A stretch of 64,000 nt of DNA from Austwickia sp. (GTDB taxonomy: Bacteria; Actinomycetota; Actinomycetes; Actinomycetales; Dermatophilaceae): positions 2,666,001 through 2,730,000 of the forward strand of contig CP064985.1 in NCBI GenBank assembly GCA_016699675.1, given 5' to 3'. This document shows, one piece after another, positions 17,088 to 25,229 of the stretch. Each line of letters opens with the position of its first letter. The first letter of the stretch is position 1. The translations under genes and the position numbers were made by a program. The notes below the pieces were generated by a model. That model was given only the letters and a program-made list of their open reading frames with translations. It did no database searches and was not told the origin of the DNA.

Positions 17088-17942
17088 TCAGTACCGCGTC
17101 ATCCGCATCGGCATACAGGCGTTGCGCAGGTCGTCGCCCCACAGGCTCGGGAAGGACCGCCGACACCACGCCGTAACCGCGTCGGAGCTGCCGAAACCGC
17201 CGTCCGCGATCGTGGTCATGTAGGGCCGGCCGGTCTTCGGAAAGACGAGTCCGTCCCCGACGAGGGTGCTGCTGAGCAGCAGGATCGTGGCGTTCAGGTT
17301 CGGATTGCGGCGGAGGGACAGGTGCTCGTTGAGTACGTCGTCCCAGCCGAACGTGTGCGTTCCGGCGAGGCTCAGCTGCCGCATGTCGGTGACGCCGTCG
17401 GTCTTGGAGGCGAGCTTGGCGACCCACCGCCCGTCGAGGCGCGCGTACACCGCATCAGAGTCGCGCTCGAGGATCGACTGGACCTCCTGCTGAGCCTTGG
17501 GCCATTGGCCTGACCCCGACGATGCGTCCGGCTGGGGCGCCGGCGCGCTCGGAGCTGCGGGCGCCGGTGCCGGAGCCGCCGGCGTGACGGTCGACGGAGC
17601 CGTCGACGCGCCCGTCGTGGCCGCCGCCGGGGCGGCCGGCATCGCCGCGCCCGTGGTCGTGCCGGACGCCGCCGCGCCGGTGGTGGCGCCCGTCGCGACG
17701 GCCTCAGGCGGTCGCTCCGGGCCGCGCCGCGACAGCGCGAACGCCGTACCGCCCACGCCCGCCAGGGCGACGCAGGCCGCGACCGCGATGGCGACCCCGC
17801 GGCGCCGTACCCGCGGTTCGTCGGTCACCGCCAGCGCCACCGGCGCTGGTTCGGCGGGGAGCGCGGCGGTCGCCGTACCGCAGTTCGGGCAGAAGAGCCC
17901 CTCGACCGGCTGGTCACTGCCGCAGTGGGCGCAGGTGGGCAT
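17088..17942 (-). CDS. Zinc-ribbon membrane-anchored protein
   Basis: A 284-residue protein. Residues 4-22 are a zinc ribbon with CAHC and CPNC. One membrane segment follows at ~50-70 (AIAVAACVALAGVGGTAFAL), then a long Ala/Pro/Thr-rich linker (~75-145), then an outer domain of about 130 residues (VQSILERDSDAVYARLDGRWVAKLASK). The orientation is probably ribbon inside, domain outside. It is the second gene of an operon, 31 bp after the large zinc-ribbon membrane protein, and both share the ribbon-membrane-outer-domain plan. The function is unknown. The linker is typical of cell-wall-spanning proteins. Confidence 0.7.
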   Translation of the reverse strand: MPTCAHCGSDQPVEGLFCPNCGTATAALPAEPAPVALAVTDEPRVRRRGVAIAVAACVALAGVGGTAFALSRRGPERPPEAVATGATTGAAASGTTTGAAMPAAPAAATTGASTAPSTVTPAAPAPAPAAPSAPAPQPDASSGSGQWPKAQQEVQSILERDSDAVYARLDGRWVAKLASKTDGVTDMRQLSLAGTHTFGWDDVLNEHLSLRRNPNLNATILLLSSTLVGDGLVFPKTGRPYMTTIADGGFGSSDAVTAWCRRSFPSLWGDDLRNACMPMRMTRY

Positions 17943-17973
17943 GGTGCTGCTCCTTCGACGAGTGGTCCGACGA

Positions 17974-20900
17974 TCAGTGGTCCGGCGTGAACCGGATCGG
18001 GCTCTCGGCCTTGCCGTCCCAGCTGACGGTGCCGTTGATGCCGAACCGGTCGGTGCCGCGGGAGGCCGAGGACGCGTACGCGCCGACGCCCGTGTAGGCC
18101 ACCTGGCCGTCCTGCTGGCTCCGCACCCGGATCACGTTCTGGTCGAGGGTGGCTTGGACGACCGGGTACTGCGTGACGGACCACGTCAGGGAGGAGTAGC
18201 TGCCGTACGTCGAGAAGGGGCAGCCCGGAGCCTCGGAGCGGCCCTTCGCCACGCACTCGTCCACGTGCGCCTTGATGGCCGTCTCGATGGCCTTCGTGTA
18301 CTGCTCGGGGATCACCGCGCCGACCGACAGCGAACTGCGGCTGCCGACGCCGACGAACGACGAGTCCTCCTTGACCGCGCTGAGGGGCAGGCTCTTGCCG
18401 CTGGCCGTGTAGCGGCCGGGAAAGGCCGGGTGTTGCCCGGAGGAAGCCGGTACGCCGTTGACGGTGACGGACGCGGGGTCCACCCCGGAGCCAGCGTCGA
18501 CACCGAGGGACCCGAGGCCGTTCGTCACGTGCCACACCGGCGTTCCGGCGGGCCCGTCCGTGCGATGCAACAGGAGGTTCGTCGGGACCGAGCCGTTGGC
18601 GACCCCGTTCTGCTCGAACGCCACCCGGATCGTGGCGTGGTCGTCGTCGGCGGAGATCTCGGTGAGCGTGTACTTCGGCAGCTCGCCCATCGCCTGCGAC
18701 GTCAACAGGGTGGTGTCGAGGTCGCGCTTGCTGGCCGGGTCGAGTCGACCGAGGGCCGCGGCGGCGTCCTTGGCCGCGACCGCGTCGAGGTAGCCCGCGG
18801 CGGCGTTCGTGGGCGTGGCGATGAAGCTGCCGTACGCCGCCTTGGCGATCAGCCCGAGAACGGCCAGGGCCAGGATGGCCCCGCAGACCACCAGGGCGAG
18901 CCGTGCGCGGGGGTCCACCATCGTGAGCCGAGTGGCCAACGGTTGCGGCGCCGCTGCCTGGGCGACCGGCATCGGTTGGCTGGCCGGGACGGGTTCGCTG
19001 GTCCGAACGGGCTCGTCGGCCTGGACGGCCGGGGTGTCCGGGAGCGATTGAGCGTCCGGCGCGACTGGTGCGGTCGGGTCGACCGGCGCTGCTGCGACAG
19101 CCTCGGCCGGGGTGTCTGGGGCGTCTGGGGTGTCTGGGGCGACGGCCGCGACCGGAAGGGCCGTCTCGCCGCGCTCGGCTGCCGCCGCCTGCAGCAGGGG
19201 AACCCAGCCCGCGTCGATCCCGGATCCGGCGATCCGCAGCGCCCAGCGGGGCGCCAGGCCGGCGACCTGCGGGGTGAGGAGCCATCCGCAGAGGAGGACC
19301 AGCAGGGTGAACACCGACGATCCCACGAGGATGGACGGGTAGCCCAGCCCGGCGTTGGTGTGCATGCTGGCGCCGATCGACGAGGTGCCGAGGAGCTCCC
19401 TCGCCAGCAACGGTGGCAGCGAGCCGGACGCGTTGACGTCGACCGTCACGCGCACGAACTTGGCCAGCACGAACCAGCATCCGGCGACCAGTGCAACCGT
19501 GCGCCAGGCCACCGCGCCGGAGAGCCGCCGTGGGGCGGACCGCAGCCCGGTGCGCAGGCCCAGCAGGAGCACCATGAGCACCAGACTCGTGACGCAGAGG
19601 ACGACGATCCGCGTGGGCAGCCCGCCGCTGATCAGGCCGAAGCGCACGGACCCGGACGCCAGCGTCGCGGCGGCGGCACCCGCCGAGGCGAACAGGCTCC
19701 CGCCGATGAGGGCGCCGCCGGCGAGGACCGCGGCGTTCACCACGGCCAGGACGAAGGCCACACCCAGGGAGAAACCCCCGACGGGAAGGTCCGATGAGCT
19801 GGTGGCGACCCTGTACGCCGAGGCGACCACGACGATCACGGACCCGAGGAGAACCGGCAGCGCGACGATGGGCAGGGCCAGCGCTACTGCCCGGTACCAG
19901 TCGGCGGGCAGCCGCTTGATCCTGTCGCGGATCCTGCGGTCGGCCCGATCGGCCGCCACATGCCACCACGAGACGCTGGCAACGGCCGCGCCCAGGACCA
20001 GGGCGCTGAGTGCCGAGCGCAGCGGATCGACGCCTGAGGCGACCGAGACCGAGCCGAGCTCCGGCACCTCGACGGCCTGGTTCACCCGGCTCACGACGAC
20101 GAGCAGCACCGAGCCGATCGCGAACGCGCCGGCGCTGATGAGCCCGAGAGCGGGGGCTTGCTGGGGCGTGGCCGCCACCGATCGCTGGGCTACCCGCACC
20201 GCGACGGCCAGGACGACCGCGAGGAGCAGCGTGAGGGTCAGCAGCATGATCGAGGAGCTGGCCTGGACCCCGCCGGAGCCGAATGACTTCACGGACCCGG
20301 CGACCTCTCCCGTCATCGGGACCCCGAGGCCCATCCCGAGCAGGCCGGAGGCATTCAGTGCCGCGATCGCGCTCGTGTCGGACACCTGGCCCAGCTCGCT
20401 GCGCGACATGGCGAGGCCGATGAGGCCCCAGAAGACCAGGAACGGGCCGACGACCGCGGCCGCCCCGGCCGCCGCGGCGCCGAGGACGTGGCCGGAGGTG
20501 AGGCCTTCCCTGCTGCGCAGGGCCATGCGGCGAAGCTGCTCGGTGCGCGCCGACAGGGCGACGGCGGTCGTCGAGGGTGCAGCGGGCGGCAGGGCCGAGG
20601 CCGGCGGCACGATGGGCGCCGACGTCCCCGCGGGAGGCATCTCGGCGGCCGCAATTCCAGCTGCTTCGACGCCGGCCGGTGGCGCCGGTGGCGCGGGCGG
20701 TGCTGGTGAGGCGGGCGGTGCGGGCGGCAGAGCGGTCTCGGCAATCCCCGGTGAGTCGGGGCCGGACGCGGCCGGCGCGGCCGAGCCAGGACCGGCCGAG
20801 AGCGTCGAGGCGACGAGCGGAGCGGCAGCGGACTGATCCGCGGCCTGTCCCGCCGCGTCGGCCTGCTCACCGAGGATCTTTGCGAGCTGGTCGGTCGATG

Positions 20901-20988
20901 GTGGTGGCGGAGCTAGTCGGTGGCCACACGACGTACAGAACGCGTCGGCCGCCGTCACCGCCTCTCCACATTGCGCGCAGAACCGCAT
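17974..20988 (-). CDS. Large zinc-ribbon polytopic membrane protein
   Basis: A 1004-residue protein started at ATG 20988 behind GGGGAGG. It opens with a zinc ribbon (FCAQCGE and FCTSCGH). An Ala/Pro-rich linker follows, then about ten hydrophobic segments between ~180 and ~620 (for example GPFLVFWGLIGLAM, SIMLLTLTLLLAVVLAV and LTSLVLMVLLLGL). After a second Pro/Ala-rich linker comes another membrane segment (ALVVCGAILALAVLGLI) and an outer ~260-residue C-terminal domain with repeated small-protein-like beta units. With the downstream zinc-ribbon gene it forms a two-gene unit. No family function is recognised; a transport or envelope-sensing role would be a guess. Confidence 0.7.
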   Translation of the reverse strand: MRFCAQCGEAVTAADAFCTSCGHRLAPPPPSTDQLAKILGEQADAAGQAADQSAAAPLVASTLSAGPGSAAPAASGPDSPGIAETALPPAPPASPAPPAPPAPPAGVEAAGIAAAEMPPAGTSAPIVPPASALPPAAPSTTAVALSARTEQLRRMALRSREGLTSGHVLGAAAAGAAAVVGPFLVFWGLIGLAMSRSELGQVSDTSAIAALNASGLLGMGLGVPMTGEVAGSVKSFGSGGVQASSSIMLLTLTLLLAVVLAVAVRVAQRSVAATPQQAPALGLISAGAFAIGSVLLVVVSRVNQAVEVPELGSVSVASGVDPLRSALSALVLGAAVASVSWWHVAADRADRRIRDRIKRLPADWYRAVALALPIVALPVLLGSVIVVVASAYRVATSSSDLPVGGFSLGVAFVLAVVNAAVLAGGALIGGSLFASAGAAAATLASGSVRFGLISGGLPTRIVVLCVTSLVLMVLLLGLRTGLRSAPRRLSGAVAWRTVALVAGCWFVLAKFVRVTVDVNASGSLPPLLARELLGTSSIGASMHTNAGLGYPSILVGSSVFTLLVLLCGWLLTPQVAGLAPRWALRIAGSGIDAGWVPLLQAAAAERGETALPVAAVAPDTPDAPDTPAEAVAAAPVDPTAPVAPDAQSLPDTPAVQADEPVRTSEPVPASQPMPVAQAAAPQPLATRLTMVDPRARLALVVCGAILALAVLGLIAKAAYGSFIATPTNAAAGYLDAVAAKDAAAALGRLDPASKRDLDTTLLTSQAMGELPKYTLTEISADDDHATIRVAFEQNGVANGSVPTNLLLHRTDGPAGTPVWHVTNGLGSLGVDAGSGVDPASVTVNGVPASSGQHPAFPGRYTASGKSLPLSAVKEDSSFVGVGSRSSLSVGAVIPEQYTKAIETAIKAHVDECVAKGRSEAPGCPFSTYGSYSSLTWSVTQYPVVQATLDQNVIRVRSQQDGQVAYTGVGAYASSASRGTDRFGINGTVSWDGKAESPIRFTPDH

Positions 20989-21247
20989 CTTGGCCTCCCC
21001 CGAGGTTGTGACGTGACGGCCGTTCACCGTCGGACACTGATTCGGTCCGCAGGGGCCCAACTTGAGCGGTTGACCAAGTCCGATTCGGCTGGTCCGCGCC
21101 CATCGAGACCGTCGCGTCCACCGCGTCCACCGCGACCACCGCGACCCCTCGGGACGCTGGCGATGGTCGCGGACCGACCGTTTCGGCGCACGGCCCAGGA
21201 CGCGCCGGCCCGGAGACACCCGACGGCCGCCCTGCAATGCGGCGAGC

Positions 21248-23032
21248 TCACGCCGTCAGGTGACTCGCCAGGCGCAGGCTGAGCGCTACGGTCGTGAGGC
21301 TCGGGTTGGCCGCGGGCGACGCGGCGAAGACCGAGTTGTCGCAGGCGTAGAGGTTGGCGTACGCGTGGAACTTCAGGTTCTCATCGACGACCCCCGCGCC
21401 GCCCGCCCCGGTGCGCAGGGTGCCGACCTCGTGGGCGACCCCGCCGAGCGCGCCCGTGTCGAGCGTCGGCCAGTTGGCCTCCCCGAGGACCGGCTGCGCC
21501 CCCAGCCCGGCGAACAGGCCCTGGGCGAGCTGTTCGATCTCCGCGAGCACCGCCGCGGGGGGCGGGGACGCGGCGATCGTGATCTGGGCGTCGTCGGCCG
21601 GGTTGCCGGTCACGGTCAGTCTGTTGGCGTCGTTGAGGTCCGCGTAGCACATGAAGACGGCCTCGCAGAGCATCCAGTCGGCCCGTAACGCCCGCTCGCG
21701 GGCGAGGTGCGCCGGGTCGACGTACCGTCCCTGATTGAACTCCGCCCCGAACTCGACCACGACGTCGAAGGGGTGCGCGGCCGCGGTGGCGCCGGGGTGT
21801 TGGAGGAGCACTTTGGCGGACTCGTCGTGACTGGAGTACGGCGAGTTCGGCGGCAGCGTGAAGTGGCGGTACCGGATCGTGTGGTCCGTGATCCCCACCC
21901 CGATGAGCTGGTTGGGGTCCTGAAGGCCGCTCTGGAGAGCGATCTTGGCGGATTCGATCGTGCCGGCGCAGAGCACGACGGTCTTGGCCCGGTAGGTGCG
22001 CTGGCGGCGAGCCAGCAGGTCCCAGGCGGCGACGCCGGTGACGCGGTGCGGGCTGGCGGGGTCGATGAGGACCGACCAGACGGCGGTGTTGAGGTTGATG
22101 GTCGGCGGCCGGTGGTTCTTCCCCGGATCGTCGAGGAGGCGGTCCTCCATGAGGAGATCGGCGGTCGAGAACAGCCCGGCCGAGACGGCGAGGCTGGTCG
22201 AGCCCCGATACTGCACCGCCATGGGGGCGTCCGTCGCGGTGAACCCGGGCAGCAGTTTGGCGAGGTGCGTCTTGCTGTCCTGTTGGTACTGGCTGGCCGT
22301 CAGCGGGGTGCTGTTGAGTTTGCGCTCGGCTGCGGCGTACCCGCCGGCGAGCAGGTCGGTGCGGATCGGCGCCGGCCAGGCCGCGAGTTCCCAGGGCGTC
22401 TGCCGCGGAATCAGGCCGCCCCAGAACAGGGATCGCCCGCCCAGCGCGAAGGCCTGGCCGCCCTGGAACGCCGGGTTGGGGGCGTAGTTCACGACCTTGA
22501 AGTCGTCCCAGAGGGACCAGATGTGCTTGTCGAAGGCGCCGACCTTGAGGCGCCGGGGCAGGTTGCCGACGTGCGTCGGGAACAGGTAGGAGCCGGCTTC
22601 GAGGACCAGTACGTCGGCGCCGGCGTGCGCCAGCTCGGAGGCCAGGACACCCCCGCCCATGCCGGAGCCCACCACGATCACGTCGTACTCGTGATCGGGG
22701 GACGTGTTCCGCACGAAGAAGCGCTGCGGCACCAGTCCGTTCTCGGTGACGACCTCCGTGTTCCAGTCGAACTCAACCTGGGCCTCGGCGTACTCGTGGA
22801 TTCCAGCCAGTTGGTTCGCGGGGATCATCAGGTTGTTCCCGGTCATCCACCGACCCGGGGTGAGCGCGAACTTGAACTCGATGCCGCCGGGAAAGGCGGC
22901 CTCGTCGATGTCGAAGGTCCACGCACCGTCGATATAGACCCCGCCGCGGTCGAGGTCCCAGTGCGGCGCCCAGCGCAGGACCACGGTCTGGTTGGGGGCG
23001 TACCTCTCGGTGACGAAGCGGATCGTGAACAC
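21248..23032 (-). CDS. GMC-family FAD oxidoreductase with N-terminal beta domain
   Basis: A 594-residue protein. Residues ~1-95 form a beta-rich domain (FVTERYAPNQTVVLRW, GGIEFKFALTPG) resembling the starch-binding/immunoglobulin-like modules fused to other enzymes. The GMC oxidoreductase follows: the FAD-binding GSGMGGG at 122-128, ALGGRSLFWGG near 200, VLCAGTIESAKIAL near 355, and the C-terminal CDNSVFAASPAANPSLT with the family's Asn-Pro. GMC enzymes oxidise alcohols, sugars or sterols with FAD. There is no signal peptide. The gene is alone, and the substrate is unknown, though the beta module hints at a carbohydrate. Confidence 0.85.
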   Translation of the reverse strand: MFTIRFVTERYAPNQTVVLRWAPHWDLDRGGVYIDGAWTFDIDEAAFPGGIEFKFALTPGRWMTGNNLMIPANQLAGIHEYAEAQVEFDWNTEVVTENGLVPQRFFVRNTSPDHEYDVIVVGSGMGGGVLASELAHAGADVLVLEAGSYLFPTHVGNLPRRLKVGAFDKHIWSLWDDFKVVNYAPNPAFQGGQAFALGGRSLFWGGLIPRQTPWELAAWPAPIRTDLLAGGYAAAERKLNSTPLTASQYQQDSKTHLAKLLPGFTATDAPMAVQYRGSTSLAVSAGLFSTADLLMEDRLLDDPGKNHRPPTINLNTAVWSVLIDPASPHRVTGVAAWDLLARRQRTYRAKTVVLCAGTIESAKIALQSGLQDPNQLIGVGITDHTIRYRHFTLPPNSPYSSHDESAKVLLQHPGATAAAHPFDVVVEFGAEFNQGRYVDPAHLARERALRADWMLCEAVFMCYADLNDANRLTVTGNPADDAQITIAASPPPAAVLAEIEQLAQGLFAGLGAQPVLGEANWPTLDTGALGGVAHEVGTLRTGAGGAGVVDENLKFHAYANLYACDNSVFAASPAANPSLTTVALSLRLASHLTA

Positions 23033-23169
23033 GGTTGGCCTCCAGGCGCTCTCGACGTTGAGTGACGACGGGGTACGCCGGGAGAGAGCGCGCTCGGGCC
23101 GCGCTGATACGAGCTAGGGACGCTCCTCGGTCACCGAGGACGTCTGGTGCGGCTCAACGGTCGGCGTGA

Positions 23170-23439
23170 CTAGGCGCTCATTCGTCCGTAGCGTTGCCGG
23201 GCGGCTTCCCCGCTGGTGCCGAGGTAGGCACCGATGGTCGACCAGGGCACCTTGGCTTCTCGGGCACGTCGTACGGCGTCGCGCACGTGAGCTTCGGCGA
23301 CGGACCGCTCTAGAGCGGCCTCGCGCAGCATCAGGATCGCGGCGGGGTCGCGCTCCCGGGCGGGGTCGGGCTCGAAGTCCTCGAATCGCTGGGCGAGCTC
23401 GTCGGCGTGGGCAAGGATCTCGTCAACCGAGCGGGGCAT
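23170..23439 (-). CDS. Antitoxin-like small HTH protein
   Basis: An 89-residue protein. I chose ATG 23439, which has GAGG 8 nt upstream; an in-frame ATG (23445) and GTG (23448) also exist, and the upstream gene's stop overlaps this region. The N-terminal half is acidic and helical, and the C-terminal half has a helix-turn-helix-like stretch VPWSTIGAYLGTSGEAARQRYG, as in many small actinobacterial antitoxins. It follows a 76-aa protein with overlapping ends, the usual toxin-antitoxin arrangement. The antitoxin role is inferred from size, coupling and HTH. Confidence 0.65.
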   Translation of the reverse strand: MPRSVDEILAHADELAQRFEDFEPDPARERDPAAILMLREAALERSVAEAHVRDAVRRAREAKVPWSTIGAYLGTSGEAARQRYGRMSA

Positions 23440-23444
23440 GGTCA

Positions 23445-23675
23445 TCACCTCAGGAACTTCTCGCGGGCACGCATCGCATGCACGATGACGTCGGCTGTCT
23501 CGCCTTCCACAACGCCGACCTCGAAGATGATCGCGGTGGCATTGGCCCCGATGATCATCGTGAACCTGTCGTCAAGGTCGAAGACCAGCACTGGGTTGCG
23601 GTACGCATGCAGGATGTCCTCCTCGCTCACGCCGTGTTTGAAAGCGGAACGAGCGACGATGGGCTCGACCACCAC
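23445..23675 (-). CDS. Toxin-like small protein (BrnT/DUF4258-like)
   Basis: A 76-residue basic-acidic beta protein starting at GTG. Features that recall the BrnT/RelE-like small toxins are the N-terminal helix SAFKHGVSEEDILHAYRNP, strands VLVFDLDDRFTMIIGANA and IIFEVGVV, and the C-terminal AMRAREKFL. It is the first gene of a two-gene unit whose second member has an HTH. A palindrome CAAGTTAACTTG lies just upstream. Toxicity is not shown by sequence; the pair could also be a simple regulator. Confidence 0.6.
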   Translation of the reverse strand: MVVEPIVARSAFKHGVSEEDILHAYRNPVLVFDLDDRFTMIIGANATAIIFEVGVVEGETADVIVHAMRAREKFLR

Positions 23676-23680
23676 GGTAT

Positions 23681-23692
23681 CAAGTTAACTTG
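23681..23692. promoter_or_regulatory. Palindrome CAAGTTAACTTG upstream of the toxin-antitoxin-like pair
   Basis: A perfect 12-bp palindrome a few bases upstream of the first gene's GTG, followed by gttcaag. It is AT-rich in a GC-rich region and is a natural candidate for the antitoxin's operator. Confidence 0.5.
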
Positions 23693-23851
23693 TTCAAGCT
23701 CCTCGCGGCAAGATGTCATGCAAGCCGTCATACCGTGGGGCAGCACGCGGGCGCGCAGGGGCGCGGACTAGATGGGGACCACCGGCGGCCGTGATGGGGG
23801 CAGCCTGCGCCTCCGCCCGTGCGAGGGGAGGCCTTGACCTGCGGAAATGGA

Positions 23852-23927
23852 TGGTGCCCCCGGCGCGAATCGAACGCGCGACACCCGCTTTAGGAGAGCG
23901 GTGCTCTATCCCCTGAGCTACGAGGGC
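23852..23927 (-). tRNA. tRNA-Arg (anticodon CCT)
   Basis: On the minus strand the sequence begins gccctcgtagctcagg. It has a normal D arm, an anticodon stem ccgct/agcgg around the loop ctcctaa (anticodon CCT), a T arm with gttcgaat, and an acceptor stem ending in an encoded CCA. All four arms pair. Confidence 0.95.
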
Positions 23928-24128
23928 TGGACCCGCCGGTGACGGGCACCGGGACAGTGTCTCACGCGTGCTGCTGGCTCGATCTCACGGAGGAGCGGTT
24001 TTCCAACCGAAGCGTCGGCTTCCCACAGAAGAACCCGCTGCAGCAGGTGTTCCTGGCGCAAACCGGCGCCGTCGGAGGAAAGAGGTGCTGTGCGCGCCGT
24101 CCGCAGGTCCAGCGGGCATCATGAGCCG

Positions 24129-25193
24129 GTGAGCGACATCAGCGGCGCCGACGACGAGGCCCTGGCCGGCGCCATCGCGGAGCTGTACGCCCTCGACCGC
24201 GACCAGTTCGTCGCCGCCCGGGACGCCGCCGCGGCGGCGCTGCGCAAGGCCGGTGACAAGACGGCCGCCGCGGCGGTCAAGAAGCTGGGCCGCCCCACGG
24301 TCGCCGCCTGGGCCATCAACCAGCTGGTCCGCGCCAACCCGGACCTGACGCAGGATCTCGCCGCGCTCGGCGTACGGCTTCGCGACGCCCAGGCGACCCT
24401 CGACGCGGCCGAGCTGAAGGCACTCCGGCCGGACCGCGACGACCTGCTGGAACGGGCGGTGCACGCCGCCGGCACCGTCGCCGCCGCCCGTGGTCAAGCC
24501 CTGGGCGCCGCCGCCGACGAGGTGCGCGGTACGTTCGTCGCCGCGCTCGCCGATCCCGCCGCCGCGGACGCGGTGACGTCGGGGCGGTTGGTGCGGGCGT
24601 TGTCGTACGCCGGGTTCGGCGAGGTCGAACTCGACGATGCGGTGGCCGCGCTCCCGGCGGCGCAGCCCCCGACCAGGCGCGCCCCCACCGCGGACCCCAC
24701 GCCTGACCAGGCCGAGGCCTCGAAGCGGACCAGCGAAGGTGCCCAGCCGGACGAACAGGCCGAACACAAGCCCGGGACCGACCCCGAGCCCGAGCCGGCC
24801 GCGAACCGGCGGAAGGCTCAGAAACTGCGGGCCGACCAGGCCGACCAGGCCGACCAGGCGGCCCGCGAGCGAACCGAGGCGCGGGAACGCCAGGCCGAGC
24901 GCGACCGCGCCGCGACCGTCGTGGCGGAGGCGGAGCAGGCCCTGCGCGACGCCGAGCGCCAGGTCACCGCGGCCGAACTCGCCGCGGTCGACGCCGGCGA
25001 CAAGGGCGAGGCCGCGCGACGACGTACCGAGGAGATCCGCACCCTCCTCGCCGCTGCGGAACGCGACGAGCGCGCCGCGGCCGACCAGGCGGACGCTGCC
25101 GCGACGGAGGCCGGCGAGGCCCGCGCGCGCGTCGCCGAGGCGACCCAGACCTGGCAGGCCGCGACCGCGGCCCGCGCCGCGCTGCCCGACTGA
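24129..25193 (+). CDS. Coiled-coil protein of unknown function, upstream of the SWIM/MoxR operon
   Basis: A 354-residue protein started at GTG 24129. The N-terminal ~190 residues are helical (AIAELYALDRDQFVAARDAAA, GRPTVAAWAINQLVRANPD), with a block seen in many actinobacterial proteins beside SWIM genes. After a Pro/Glu-rich linker, residues ~225-354 form a long charged coiled coil (ERTEARERQAERDRAA and onward). There is no membrane segment. It lies 36 bp before the SWIM protein gene on the same strand and is therefore a likely member of the same transcription unit. The function is unknown; a scaffold for the MoxR/VWA complex is only a guess. Confidence 0.7.
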   Translation: MSDISGADDEALAGAIAELYALDRDQFVAARDAAAAALRKAGDKTAAAAVKKLGRPTVAAWAINQLVRANPDLTQDLAALGVRLRDAQATLDAAELKALRPDRDDLLERAVHAAGTVAAARGQALGAAADEVRGTFVAALADPAAADAVTSGRLVRALSYAGFGEVELDDAVAALPAAQPPTRRAPTADPTPDQAEASKRTSEGAQPDEQAEHKPGTDPEPEPAANRRKAQKLRADQADQADQAARERTEARERQAERDRAATVVAEAEQALRDAERQVTAAELAAVDAGDKGEAARRRTEEIRTLLAAAERDERAAADQADAAATEAGEARARVAEATQTWQAATAARAALPD

Positions 25194-25229
25194 TCAGGCC
25201 CGCGACCGCTGTCGGACCCGCGGGCTATC

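Noticed and set aside
21100..21145. CCGCGTCCACCGCGACCACCGCGACC run as a regulatory repeat
   Set aside because: Short low-complexity sequence in a gene-end spacer without symmetry or second copy; no support for function.
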